This document shows positions 32,150 to 38,007 of a DNA stretch of 38,007 bases, piece by piece. Position 1 is the first letter of the stretch. Every line of letters starts with the position of its first letter. Source of the DNA: Bacillota bacterium (GTDB lineage: Bacteria; Bacillota; Negativicutes; Sporomusales; Sporomusaceae); contig JAEWGR010000166.1 in NCBI GenBank assembly GCA_023388195.1, forward strand, positions 1-38,007, written 5' to 3'. The position numbers and the translations under genes are program-made. The notes under the pieces were generated by a model, which had not been told where the DNA came from, did no database searches, and saw only the letters and a list, made by a program, of their open reading frames with translations.

Positions 32150-33040
32150 ATGAAAGCAAAGGGCTGGCTGCCGGCGCTGATCGTTGTTGCTATTGTGGCA
32201 CTGATTGCAGGTGGATGGTGGTTTTATAACGGGCGCCAGGGAGAGAAAAAGGAGTTGCCGCCGGTTAAAGCGGATAACCGGGTATTGGCTGAGGGCATTA
32301 TTTTTCCCGTACGCTATGCGCAGATGGTGATGCCGGTAGATGGTACCGTCGGTGAGGTTCTGGTGCGGGAGGGTGATACTGTAGCCGCCGGTCAGCCGCT
32401 TATCCGGCTGATACGGCAGGATTACCAGGCCCGGGTTGGCAGTACCGGTGCCGATATCAGCCGCGCGGCGGCGGCGGTGGAGCAGGCGAGAATTAATCTG
32501 GACGACGCTGTCCGCGAACTGGAGCGGCAACAACGCCTGGAAACTGCCGGTGCCACCTCCAGGCAACAGCTTGAGCAGGCTAAGACAGCCGCTGACAGAA
32601 ACCAGGCGGCATTGGCTCAGGCCCAGGCCGAGTTGAAAACACAGGAGGCCCGGTTAGTTGAGGCCGAAGGTTTGCTTGATAAAACTGAACTTAAAGCCGC
32701 GATCAGCGGTACGGTAGCCTTTTTGGATGTTAAGGTTGGCGAACATGCCAGCATCGGTACGGTGTTAGTGCGAATCGCCGACCAAAGCGAATGGGAGATT
32801 CGCAGCGATGATTTAACAGAACTTACTATTGCCAGGGTCAAGCGTAATGATCCGGTGGCCTTGACCTTTGACGGTATACCCGGCTTGGAGTTAGCGGGAA
32901 AAGTAAAGTCCATTAGAGCCTATGGGGAAAAGAAACGCGGTGACATGACTTATACGGTTACCATTGCCCCTGACAGCTGGGACGAGCGATTGCGCTGGAA
33001 TATGACGGCCCAGCTTGCTATTACCCCGTCCGGCCTGTAA
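32150..33040 (+). CDS. HlyD-like membrane-fusion (periplasmic adaptor) protein
   Basis: A 296-residue protein with an N-terminal membrane anchor (WLPALIVVAIVALIAGGWWFY). It contains a biotinyl-lipoyl half motif (MPVDGTVGEVLVREGDTVAAGQPLIRL), an alpha-helical hairpin of about 70 residues rich in Ala/Gln/Arg (SRAAAAVEQARINLDDAVRELERQQ to KTQEARLVEAEGLL), the second lipoyl half (LKAAISGTVAFLDVKVGEHASIGTVLVRI) and a beta-barrel. The hairpin is shorter than in adaptors that reach an outer-membrane channel directly. It is cotranscribed with the ATPase and permease (36-base gap, ribosome site GAGGAGA). In a diderm Firmicute it could bridge to a TolC-like channel, but no such gene is in the window. 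Confidence 0.88.
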   Translation: MKAKGWLPALIVVAIVALIAGGWWFYNGRQGEKKELPPVKADNRVLAEGIIFPVRYAQMVMPVDGTVGEVLVREGDTVAAGQPLIRLIRQDYQARVGSTGADISRAAAAVEQARINLDDAVRELERQQRLETAGATSRQQLEQAKTAADRNQAALAQAQAELKTQEARLVEAEGLLDKTELKAAISGTVAFLDVKVGEHASIGTVLVRIADQSEWEIRSDDLTELTIARVKRNDPVALTFDGIPGLELAGKVKSIRAYGEKKRGDMTYTVTIAPDSWDERLRWNMTAQLAITPSGL

Positions 33041-33124
33041 TGTAGAGCAAGGGCGGCCAGTTCTTTTGCGCCGAAAAAGTGATCTGACGGTTCAGGGTGA
33101 ACTAAAGGCCGTGACATATATATA

Positions 33125-33169
33125 AAAACAGTAACCCCAGGCATCTCGACTGCCTGGGGTTACTGTTTT
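33125..33169. terminator. Bidirectional terminator between convergent genes
   Basis: A 19-bp perfect stem joins 33125-33143 and 33151-33169 (AAAACAGTAACCCC... against ...GGGGTTACTGTTTT). It has T-runs in both reading directions. It separates the adaptor gene from the convergent GIY-YIG gene, whose stop codon starts at the next base. Confidence 0.9.
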
Positions 33170-33553
33170 CTACCGTGTATTGTTGGTGGCTGTTACTTGT
33201 TTGACCCGCGTATTATAGCCTTTATCATCATATGGCTGCAAGGCGTCAAGCCATTTTTCCTCCAGTTCTACAACCGCGTCGCGCCAGCAATCTTTTGCTG
33301 TTTTTTCCGAATTGATGCTCTCCAGCACTTCAAAGGTAAATGCGTTTTCACCGTACAAATTCCAGTCTGCCTGCAGTTTGGGATTGCGATGGGATTTGAC
33401 ATTTAATTGAAACCGGTTGCTATTGAACTTGCCTGGCAAGTCCAGGCTGCTGCCGATAAAAAGCTTGCCGGTCACGGTATTTTTAATCTGATACACGCCC
33501 ATCGGGCGCGGTGTCTCTTTATAGGCCAGTTTGAGTTCCTTACGTCTATCCAT
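33170..33553 (-). CDS. GIY-YIG nuclease-like protein
   Basis: A 127-residue protein. It has a GIY-YIG-type core: GVY (19-21), then KLFIGSS (30-36) in place of YIG, then FNSNRFQL and a C-terminal FEVLE containing the probable metal-binding glutamate. The family cleaves DNA in repair, restriction and homing, but small stand-alone versions like this are uncharacterised. FIG for YIG and the lack of a specificity domain leave activity uncertain. The ATG at 33553 has AAAGGAG about 8-10 bases upstream. It is 23 bases downstream of the DUF2087 gene, so the two probably form one minus-strand operon. I know such pairs in other Firmicutes; the joint function is unknown to me. Confidence 0.75.
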   Translation of the reverse strand: MDRRKELKLAYKETPRPMGVYQIKNTVTGKLFIGSSLDLPGKFNSNRFQLNVKSHRNPKLQADWNLYGENAFTFEVLESINSEKTAKDCWRDAVVELEEKWLDALQPYDDKGYNTRVKQVTATNNTR

Positions 33554-33576
33554 TCTTCCAGCTCCTTTTGTCTTAT

Positions 33577-34341
33577 TTACGGCAGAACCCAATAGGAACT
33601 GCCGTCCTGGGTCCGATTCATAAAGCCATATTCAATTAGATACCGGCGCAATAGTACATAATCACTGTACAGGGGTTTTAAGATATCATTGACTTCTTTT
33701 TCAGTATAGGTTTTCGTGGGTTCGAATTTTTTGACAAGATGTCTTAAAATGGCAACCCGCTTTTTTTCTTTTAAGGGAAAGGAGTCAAGCGGCCCGTCCG
33801 GTCCCTGAGGGAAACAGGCTGCCAGAATGCCGGCATTTTCCTGCTCGGTAATGGCAAACCGGTCATCAATGTTTCTGGTATTGCGGGGAATATGGATAAA
33901 GTTATTTTTTTTGGGAAGCTGCTCTTCCAGCAGCTCCATGATAGCTAAAAATACCTTCGCCTGTTTTTGTTTTTCCCGCAGTGTGAAGCGGTGATTGCGG
34001 ATTGTTGAGGTGCTGCCGGTACCAAGTTCTTTGGCCACCTCGTTATCATTCAGGCCTTGGTAAAAGAGTTGCAGAATTGTTTTCTGATGGTCTGTAAGAC
34101 CTGTCAGTTTCTTATCAAGGTTTAGAAGATAATCAAAAGCTGAATGATGGTGTTGTTCAATATGCAGCTGGATATATTTCTTTGCTTCATACAGCTTGGC
34201 AGCATGCGGATAAATAATACCATTATCAAAGCTTTGTCCGCAGATGAGGCAGGTAAACTCATCACTATGCTGCTGGTAGATATAGCCCTGCTTTATTTCA
34301 GCTAGTGATGCCTGCCAAAATAGATCAGATAAATCATGCAT
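33577..34341 (-). CDS. LuxR-like HTH and DUF2087 regulator
   Basis: A 254-residue protein. Residues 28-66 hold a possible zinc site (C31, C34 in TCLICGQ, then H60 and H64-H66). A LuxR/sigma-region-4-type HTH covers about 80-125 (LTDHQKTILQLFYQGLNDNEVAKELGTGSTSTIRNHRFTLREK). The C-terminal 70 residues (FPLKEKKRVAILRHLVKKF to YLIEYGFMNRTQDGSSYW) are a DUF2087 domain. It is probably a DNA-binding regulator acting on its own operon. The ATG at 34341 has GAGGTG 6-7 bases upstream. An inverted repeat at 34420-34450 lies in the likely promoter region. The signal it senses is unknown. Confidence 0.8.
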   Translation of the reverse strand: MHDLSDLFWQASLAEIKQGYIYQQHSDEFTCLICGQSFDNGIIYPHAAKLYEAKKYIQLHIEQHHHSAFDYLLNLDKKLTGLTDHQKTILQLFYQGLNDNEVAKELGTGSTSTIRNHRFTLREKQKQAKVFLAIMELLEEQLPKKNNFIHIPRNTRNIDDRFAITEQENAGILAACFPQGPDGPLDSFPLKEKKRVAILRHLVKKFEPTKTYTEKEVNDILKPLYSDYVLLRRYLIEYGFMNRTQDGSSYWVLP

Positions 34342-34419
34342 TATAAACACCTCATCATATTGTTTGCTGCTTCTGTAGATATTATAAGCTAACATCTAAA
34401 ATAATTCAAGATAGTAAAG

Positions 34420-34450
34420 TTAATTGTCTATAATTAACATAGACAATTAA
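34420..34450. promoter_or_regulatory. Perfect 12-bp inverted repeat upstream of the DUF2087 gene
   Basis: TTAATTGTCTAT (34420-34431) and ATAGACAATTAA (34439-34450) flank a 7-base spacer. It lies 79 bases upstream of the minus-strand start at 34341, so it is a natural operator candidate for that regulator or another factor. Confidence 0.55.
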
Positions 34451-34534
34451 CGATTATGTTTACAAAACAGGCAGGAAATTTAACTGACCGTTATTTAGTC
34501 AGGCCAGATAAAGGGACTTCACCCTCATGCCCAA

Positions 34535-34583
34535 AATGACTCAAAAGATCCGTCCCCTTGAGTCACCGTCCCCTTGAGTCACT
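34535..34583. repeat. REP copy with a tandemly duplicated arm
   Basis: On the plus strand AATGACTCAA is followed by AAGATC, then CCGTCCCCTTGAGTCA twice in direct succession (34550-34565 and 34566-34581). Read on the minus strand this is the REP at 28042 with its left arm and loop duplicated exactly, so the inner arm or the outer arm can pair with TTTTGAGTCATTTT. It lies in the intergenic region between the DUF2087 gene and the secreted repeat protein. Confidence 0.85.
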
Positions 34584-34680
34584 AGTTTTTTCCTTTTCAA
34601 AAGGATTTCTAAAATTCGTGGTTCATAATACAGGTATAGCTTCGGCTAGGGAATTTGAAAATGAGAGGATGGTAAATAGA

Positions 34681-35454
34681 ATGAATAAAAATAGTAAATG
34701 GTTGCTGGCCGTAGGGGTTGCGGCGATGATTACCGCCAATGGATTGGCGATGGCGGCTGTAGGGCCGGTGCAGGCTGATACCGGCAATGGCACCACCAAG
34801 CAGGCGGCATTTGATAAAAGGGATGGCAGGGAAAAAGGCTTCAAAGAAGAATACAACAAACTGCTTACACTGCTGAAGATAGATGATAAAACATTTAAGG
34901 AAGAAATGAAGGCCGGTAAAACGTTAGCGGCTGTTGCCAAAGAACATGGTGTATCTGAACAAAAACTGCAGACATTCCTGGAAAAACAAATGACCCAGCG
35001 CCTGGAGGCCGGCGTGAAGGCCGGGCGTTTAACGGCTGAGCAGGCAGAAAAAATGAAAAGTGGTATGCCTGAGCAAGTCACTAAGATGATCAATGGAAAA
35101 GGGCCTTTCCAGCATGGTCCAATGGTGGGGCACGCACCTTTTGCCAATGAGAAGCTGTTATCCTTTTTGAATATAGATGCCGAGACGCTCCGTAGTGAAC
35201 TTAAGGCGGAAAAGACATTGGTTGCGGTCGCCGAAAAGCATGGCGTTTCCGAGCAGGAACTTAAGGATTTCCTGGTTGCCCAAATGACGGAGCGCCTGGA
35301 CGCCGGTGTGCAGGCCGGCCGGCTTACAACTGAGCAGGCAGACAAAATGAAAGCCAATATGGAAGAACGCGTAACCAAGATGATTAATACGGAAGGCCTG
35401 ATGCACAGAGGCCATGGACCGATGCCTAAACAGGAACAACAGGCTGATTCCTGA
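34681..35454 (+). CDS. Secreted protein with two ~79-residue helical repeats
   Basis: A 257-residue protein with an N-terminal signal peptide (KWLLAVGVAAMITANGLAMA, cleavage near residue 32). Two repeats (61-139 and 159-237) share the pattern LL-x-LLxID-x-ET-hxxEhKAxKTLxAVAxxHGVSEQxLxxFL-x-QMTxRLxAGVxAGRLTxEQAxKMKxxM-xxVTKMIN. This repeat is common in Firmicute and actinobacterial exported proteins annotated as DUF2680-like or YckD-like; its function is not known. The repeats are linked by a His/Pro/Gly-rich spacer, and a similar tail (MHRGHGPMPKQ) ends the protein. The ATG at 34681 is taken because it starts the signal peptide; the frame is open further upstream. A GAGAGG stretch lies 12 bases before it, a long spacing. 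Confidence 0.8.
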   Translation: MNKNSKWLLAVGVAAMITANGLAMAAVGPVQADTGNGTTKQAAFDKRDGREKGFKEEYNKLLTLLKIDDKTFKEEMKAGKTLAAVAKEHGVSEQKLQTFLEKQMTQRLEAGVKAGRLTAEQAEKMKSGMPEQVTKMINGKGPFQHGPMVGHAPFANEKLLSFLNIDAETLRSELKAEKTLVAVAEKHGVSEQELKDFLVAQMTERLDAGVQAGRLTTEQADKMKANMEERVTKMINTEGLMHRGHGPMPKQEQQADS

Positions 35455-35482
35455 TTGTAGATAGTTAGGTAAATAAATTAAG

Positions 35483-35520
35483 AAGCATCTGCACTGAATG
35501 GCAGATGCTTTTTAATTTTT
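35483..35520 (+). terminator. Rho-independent terminator
   Basis: AAGCATCTGC (35483-35492) pairs perfectly with GCAGATGCTT (35501-35510), followed by TTTAATTTTT. It closes the two-repeat protein gene. Confidence 0.88.
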
Positions 35521-35612
35521 GCCCGGACGGTATTTTCAAAAGAAATACTAAAATATCTACGCTAGAATAAAGACATGAGGTACCGGAGAATAATTGTTAA
35601 GGGAGAGTAAAA

Positions 35613-35852
35613 ATGGAAATTTTAATCAAACGGCTATTAACTAACACCCTAAGTTTTTTTACCACCTTACTTATCATGGCTGCACCGGTGGCGGCAGTTA
35701 TCTATGCGTCTGAACCGGCAACAGCTGTGGAAAGCTTTAGTCTCGCTGAATCGCCCCCGGCCGTGTACGCCCAGGCACCGAACCATGAATATCCGGTATT
35801 AGACATCTATGAAGGGAACGACTTGCGGCATAGTACATCTACGAAAAAATAG
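35613..35852 (+). CDS. Small hypothetical membrane or secreted protein
   Basis: A 79-residue protein. The basic start MEILIKRLL and hydrophobic core LSFFTTLLIMAAPVAAVIYA look like a signal peptide or single membrane anchor. The remaining 45 residues are Pro/Ala/Glu-rich with no recognised domain. The ribosome site AAGGGAG lies 8 bases before the ATG. It is between two terminators or gene-free stretches and so is probably a single gene. I do not recognise a family. Confidence 0.55.
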   Translation: MEILIKRLLTNTLSFFTTLLIMAAPVAAVIYASEPATAVESFSLAESPPAVYAQAPNHEYPVLDIYEGNDLRHSTSTKK

Positions 35853-35987
35853 TTAGGAAAAACAAGGGCTAAACAGCTAATTCCGGCTGAAAAGCTGTTG
35901 CCGACATATTGCTTTATTTATAGCCGCAAGTTTTCGCGATCGCAGCCAATTTTTTTACTAGTGCCTGCACTTGGATCATGAGGAGTT

Positions 35988-36012
35988 CAATGAATACCAA
36001 CGGTATTCATTG
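35988..36012. other. Perfect 11-bp hairpin in gene-free region
   Basis: CAATGAATACC (35988-35998) and GGTATTCATTG (36002-36012) enclose a 3-base loop. A mini-ORF of 15 codons (MNTNGIHWPGSAVLL) begins inside it at 35990 behind GAGGAG, so the hairpin could hide a start codon. I do not call it a gene. Confidence 0.4.
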
Positions 36013-36181
36013 GCCGGGGTCAGCAGTCCTGTTGTGAAACTATGCAGGCGGTTGGCCATCTGCGTTCCTCGTCAGGGCCGCAGCGGCGCCACCTGCTGCC
36101 AAATTAACAGCAGGAGCTTTGCTATGTTCTTATACATACTGCGTGAGGAACCGTACCTACCTCGTTAACAATACTCATAAG

Positions 36182-36345
36182 ATCTGCCGGCGGTCAGTCG
36201 CGTTTCGCCCCAAGGCGGCTCAACCTACTGACTCTGCCGGAGAAATTTTCTGCCCTGTGGTCGAAATCAGCCAGGGGTGAAGGCTTTGGGCGCCAGTCTG
36301 GGGCAAAATCCTAAAGCCGGACAGGTGACTGGCCGGTCCCCGAAT
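36182..36345 (+). ncRNA. Multi-hairpin region upstream of the chemotaxis receptor gene
   Basis: Between the small ORF and the receptor (35853-36435) no gene is convincing, but the second half can fold into a series of stems. CCGGC-TCAGT (36187-36198) pairs with ACTGA-GCCGG (36227-36240). CCCTG (36253-36257) pairs with CAGGG (36272-36276). GGCTTTGG (36282-36289) pairs with CC-T-AAAGCC (36310-36318). GGAC (36319-36322) pairs with GTCC (36336-36339). The first half also has CCTGCTG/CAGCAGG near 36092-36115. It matches no riboswitch class I know and lies upstream of the receptor promoter, so it is not simply that gene's leader. Confidence 0.35.
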
Positions 36346-36349
36346 TAGC

Positions 36350-36378
36350 TTGCTAAAAAACTGTATTGGACGTATAAT
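36350..36378 (+). promoter_or_regulatory. Sigma-A promoter of the chemotaxis receptor gene
   Basis: TTGCTA (36350-36355), a 17-base spacer and TATAAT (36373-36378), with a predicted start near 36385, 50 bases upstream of the ATG. No sigma-D/FliA-type motif is clearer than this one. Confidence 0.65.
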
Positions 36379-36435
36379 CAATAATGATTCTTCATACATA
36401 TTAAATTATGCAGATAGTACAGGGAGATGTTTTGT

Positions 36436-38007
36436 ATGTTAAAGATGGGAATCGTAAATCGCACCATTACCGGTTATCTGGTAATATTGGCCGGAGTTAT
36501 TGTTTTGGCAGGCTACTCGTTTTACGGTCTGACCAATATCATTAGCAATCAGGCTATTGTTGATCAGTCTAAAGACCGGGCTGTGCTGCAGCTGCAGGCT
36601 GCTTATCATTTTGCCAATGCCGCCGGCCAGTACCGGGCTTATGCACTCTATAATGATGCCAGCCAGATTGATCATTATAAGAAAAGCATCGAAACGGCCA
36701 GAGGCCTGTTGAAAAAGAATCTGGAGATTGCCAGGCCGGAAAAACGTCAGGAGATCGAATCCATTATCAAATTGATTGATCAGTATGATGCCGGCCTGCA
36801 TCAGGTGTTCAGCGGCCAGCGTAAGCCCTATGAGGTAAATGCCGCCCTTGTGCCGGTGGCTGCCCAGATACATAAAGAATTGCAGGCTCTGTCTGCCGAC
36901 AATACGGCGATTTTGCATCAGGCCAGCCAGCTGTCGGTCAGTGAGGCCGGGGCTGTGCGTTCCACCGTAATTGTAGTCAGCGTGTTCGTACTTTTGATCA
37001 GCGTCGTGTGCGTAATTATGGCGCTGCGTCTGCGCCGGCCTTTCCGGGAGGTTGTGGAGAAGGCGCGTATATACGCTACCGGTGACTTTACCCAGCCGAT
37101 CCACCATGCCGCTGATGATGAGCTGGGGGCCATAGCCGCTACGTTGAATTCTATGGTCAACAATATAAAGGAAATTATCCGTAATGTAATGACAAATGCT
37201 GAGCTGGTGGCGGCCAGCAGTCAGGAACTAACAGCCAGTGCCGAGCAGACTGCGAGAGCCACCGAGCAAGTGGCGGACAGTATCATGCAGGTGGCCCAGG
37301 GGGCTGATACGCAGTTACATAGTGTGGACGCCGCCATGGAAGTTGTCGAACAGATCTCATCAGGTATTAAGCAGGCTGCTGTCAACTCCAATGCGGTTGC
37401 CGAAATGTCGAATAAAACTGCCGGTGCAGCCCAGGCTGGCAATGAAGCGGTTAGCCTGGCTATCCATAAGATGGCTGATATCGAAAGAACGGTTAATCAT
37501 TCGGCTGGTGTTGTTAGTGAACTGGGGGCCCGTTCCCAGGAGATTGGCCAGATAGTCAATACCATTGCCGGTATTGCCGGCCAAACCAATCTATTGGCTC
37601 TTAATGCCGCCATTGAGGCTGCCCGGGCCGGCGAGCAGGGGCGTGGTTTTGCCGTTGTTGCTGATGAGGTGCGGAAACTGGCGGAACAATCGGAGGCAGC
37701 CGCCAAACAAATCGGGGCCCTTATCGGTACCATCCAGGCCGATACGGACAAGGCTGTGGCCGCTATGAGCACAGGAACCCGTGAAGTAACCGAAGGTACG
37801 GCGGTCGTTAACTCAGCCGGCCAGGCTTTTAAAGAGATTGTCAGCCTGATTAACCAGGTTTCCGGTCAGATTGGTGAGGTATCGCTGTCCGTTCAGCAGA
37901 TGGCGGCCGGCAGTCAGCAGATTGTGACAACGGTGCGGGAGATTGACAGAATCAGCCGTGAGACAGCCGCTGAAACGCAGAGTGTTTCGGCCGCTACTGA
38001 GCAGCAG
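36436..38007 (+). CDS. Methyl-accepting chemotaxis protein, 3' partial
   Basis: The reading frame is open from the ATG at 36436 (ribosome site GGGAGA, 8-base spacing) to the window end, 524 codons. Order: membrane helix 1 (ITGYLVILAGVIVLAGYSFYGL, about 10-31), an extracytoplasmic four-helix-bundle sensor (about 32-173), membrane helix 2 (STVIVVSVFVLLISVVCVIMAL, about 174-196), HAMP (RRPFREVVEKARIYATGDFTQPI to NSMVNNIKEII) and the signalling domain. The CheW/CheA-binding tip is GQTNLLALNAAIEAARAGEQ (about 381-401), followed by GRGFAVVADEVRKLAEQS. The usual length is about 560-570 residues, so only the last methylation helix is missing. The ligand is unknown. Confidence 0.93.
   Translation, partial: MLKMGIVNRTITGYLVILAGVIVLAGYSFYGLTNIISNQAIVDQSKDRAVLQLQAAYHFANAAGQYRAYALYNDASQIDHYKKSIETARGLLKKNLEIARPEKRQEIESIIKLIDQYDAGLHQVFSGQRKPYEVNAALVPVAAQIHKELQALSADNTAILHQASQLSVSEAGAVRSTVIVVSVFVLLISVVCVIMALRLRRPFREVVEKARIYATGDFTQPIHHAADDELGAIAATLNSMVNNIKEIIRNVMTNAELVAASSQELTASAEQTARATEQVADSIMQVAQGADTQLHSVDAAMEVVEQISSGIKQAAVNSNAVAEMSNKTAGAAQAGNEAVSLAIHKMADIERTVNHSAGVVSELGARSQEIGQIVNTIAGIAGQTNLLALNAAIEAARAGEQGRGFAVVADEVRKLAEQSEAAAKQIGALIGTIQADTDKAVAAMSTGTREVTEGTAVVNSAGQAFKEIVSLINQVSGQIGEVSLSVQQMAAGSQQIVTTVREIDRISRETAAETQSVSAATEQQ

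Noticed and set aside
35971..36168. A 65-codon ORF starting with TTG in the gene-free region before the chemotaxis receptor
   Set aside because: It has no ribosome site at its start and reads through several hairpins. It has no recognisable domain.
1..38007. CRISPR array, tRNA or rRNA genes, prophage or integrative element boundaries
   Set aside because: I saw no regularly spaced direct repeats, no tRNA-like cloverleaf with the conserved TTCRA arm, no rRNA sequence and no integrase or phage structural gene in the window.

Overview
The window looks like a chromosome segment of an acetogenic, outer-membrane-bearing Firmicute of the Negativicutes, most likely Sporomusa or a close relative. The strongest markers are a tandem pair of CobT-like genes matching ArsA/ArsB (the phenol/p-cresol-activating enzyme known from Sporomusa ovata) behind a cobalamin riboswitch, and a formate-tetrahydrofolate ligase gene of the Wood-Ljungdahl pathway. 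This assignment is inferred from gene content; no rRNA is present.

Layout. 1-2.3 kb: the 3' part of a secreted 3D-domain protein and an N-acyl-D-amino-acid deacylase-like amidohydrolase. 2.3-4.0 kb: an orphan branched-chain-amino-acid-type binding lipoprotein with a good sigma-A promoter, followed by a possible structured RNA and a terminator. 4.0-10.5 kb: a five-gene nickel/oligopeptide ABC importer operon (two permeases, two ATPases, binding lipoprotein) plus a SAM methyltransferase, with a possible attenuator in its leader. 10.7-19.7 kb: a PrpR-type sigma-54 activator, a textbook -24/-12 promoter with two upstream activator sites, then a TRAP transporter (dctPQM), a zinc alcohol dehydrogenase resembling L-galactonate 5-dehydrogenase, tagaturonate reductase (uxaB) and altronate dehydratase (uxaA). 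Together these would take up a sugar acid and convert it to 2-keto-3-deoxygluconate. 19.7-22.4 kb: promoter, cobalamin riboswitch, terminator, arsA-arsB. 22.4-25.5 kb: a tiny hydrophobic ORF divergent from a LysR regulator, then RNase J with a hairpin-bearing leader. 26.2-28.0 kb: formate-tetrahydrofolate ligase. 28.0-28.9 kb: a REP-associated tyrosine transposase (RAYT) with its REP palindrome; a second, rearranged REP lies at 34.5 kb. 28.9-33.0 kb: a MacB-like ABC ATPase, permease and membrane-fusion protein. 33.2-34.3 kb (minus strand): a GIY-YIG protein and a DUF2087 LuxR-like regulator. 34.7-38.0 kb: a secreted two-repeat protein, a small secreted or membrane peptide, a gene-free stretch rich in hairpins, and a chemotaxis receptor cut by the window end.

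The most unusual items are a 59-base intergenic element present twice (20044-20102 and 25590-25648) that ends in a conserved hairpin plus T-run, the REP copy with an exact 16-base tandem duplication of one arm, and the attenuator-like and structured RNA candidates around the ABC importer.
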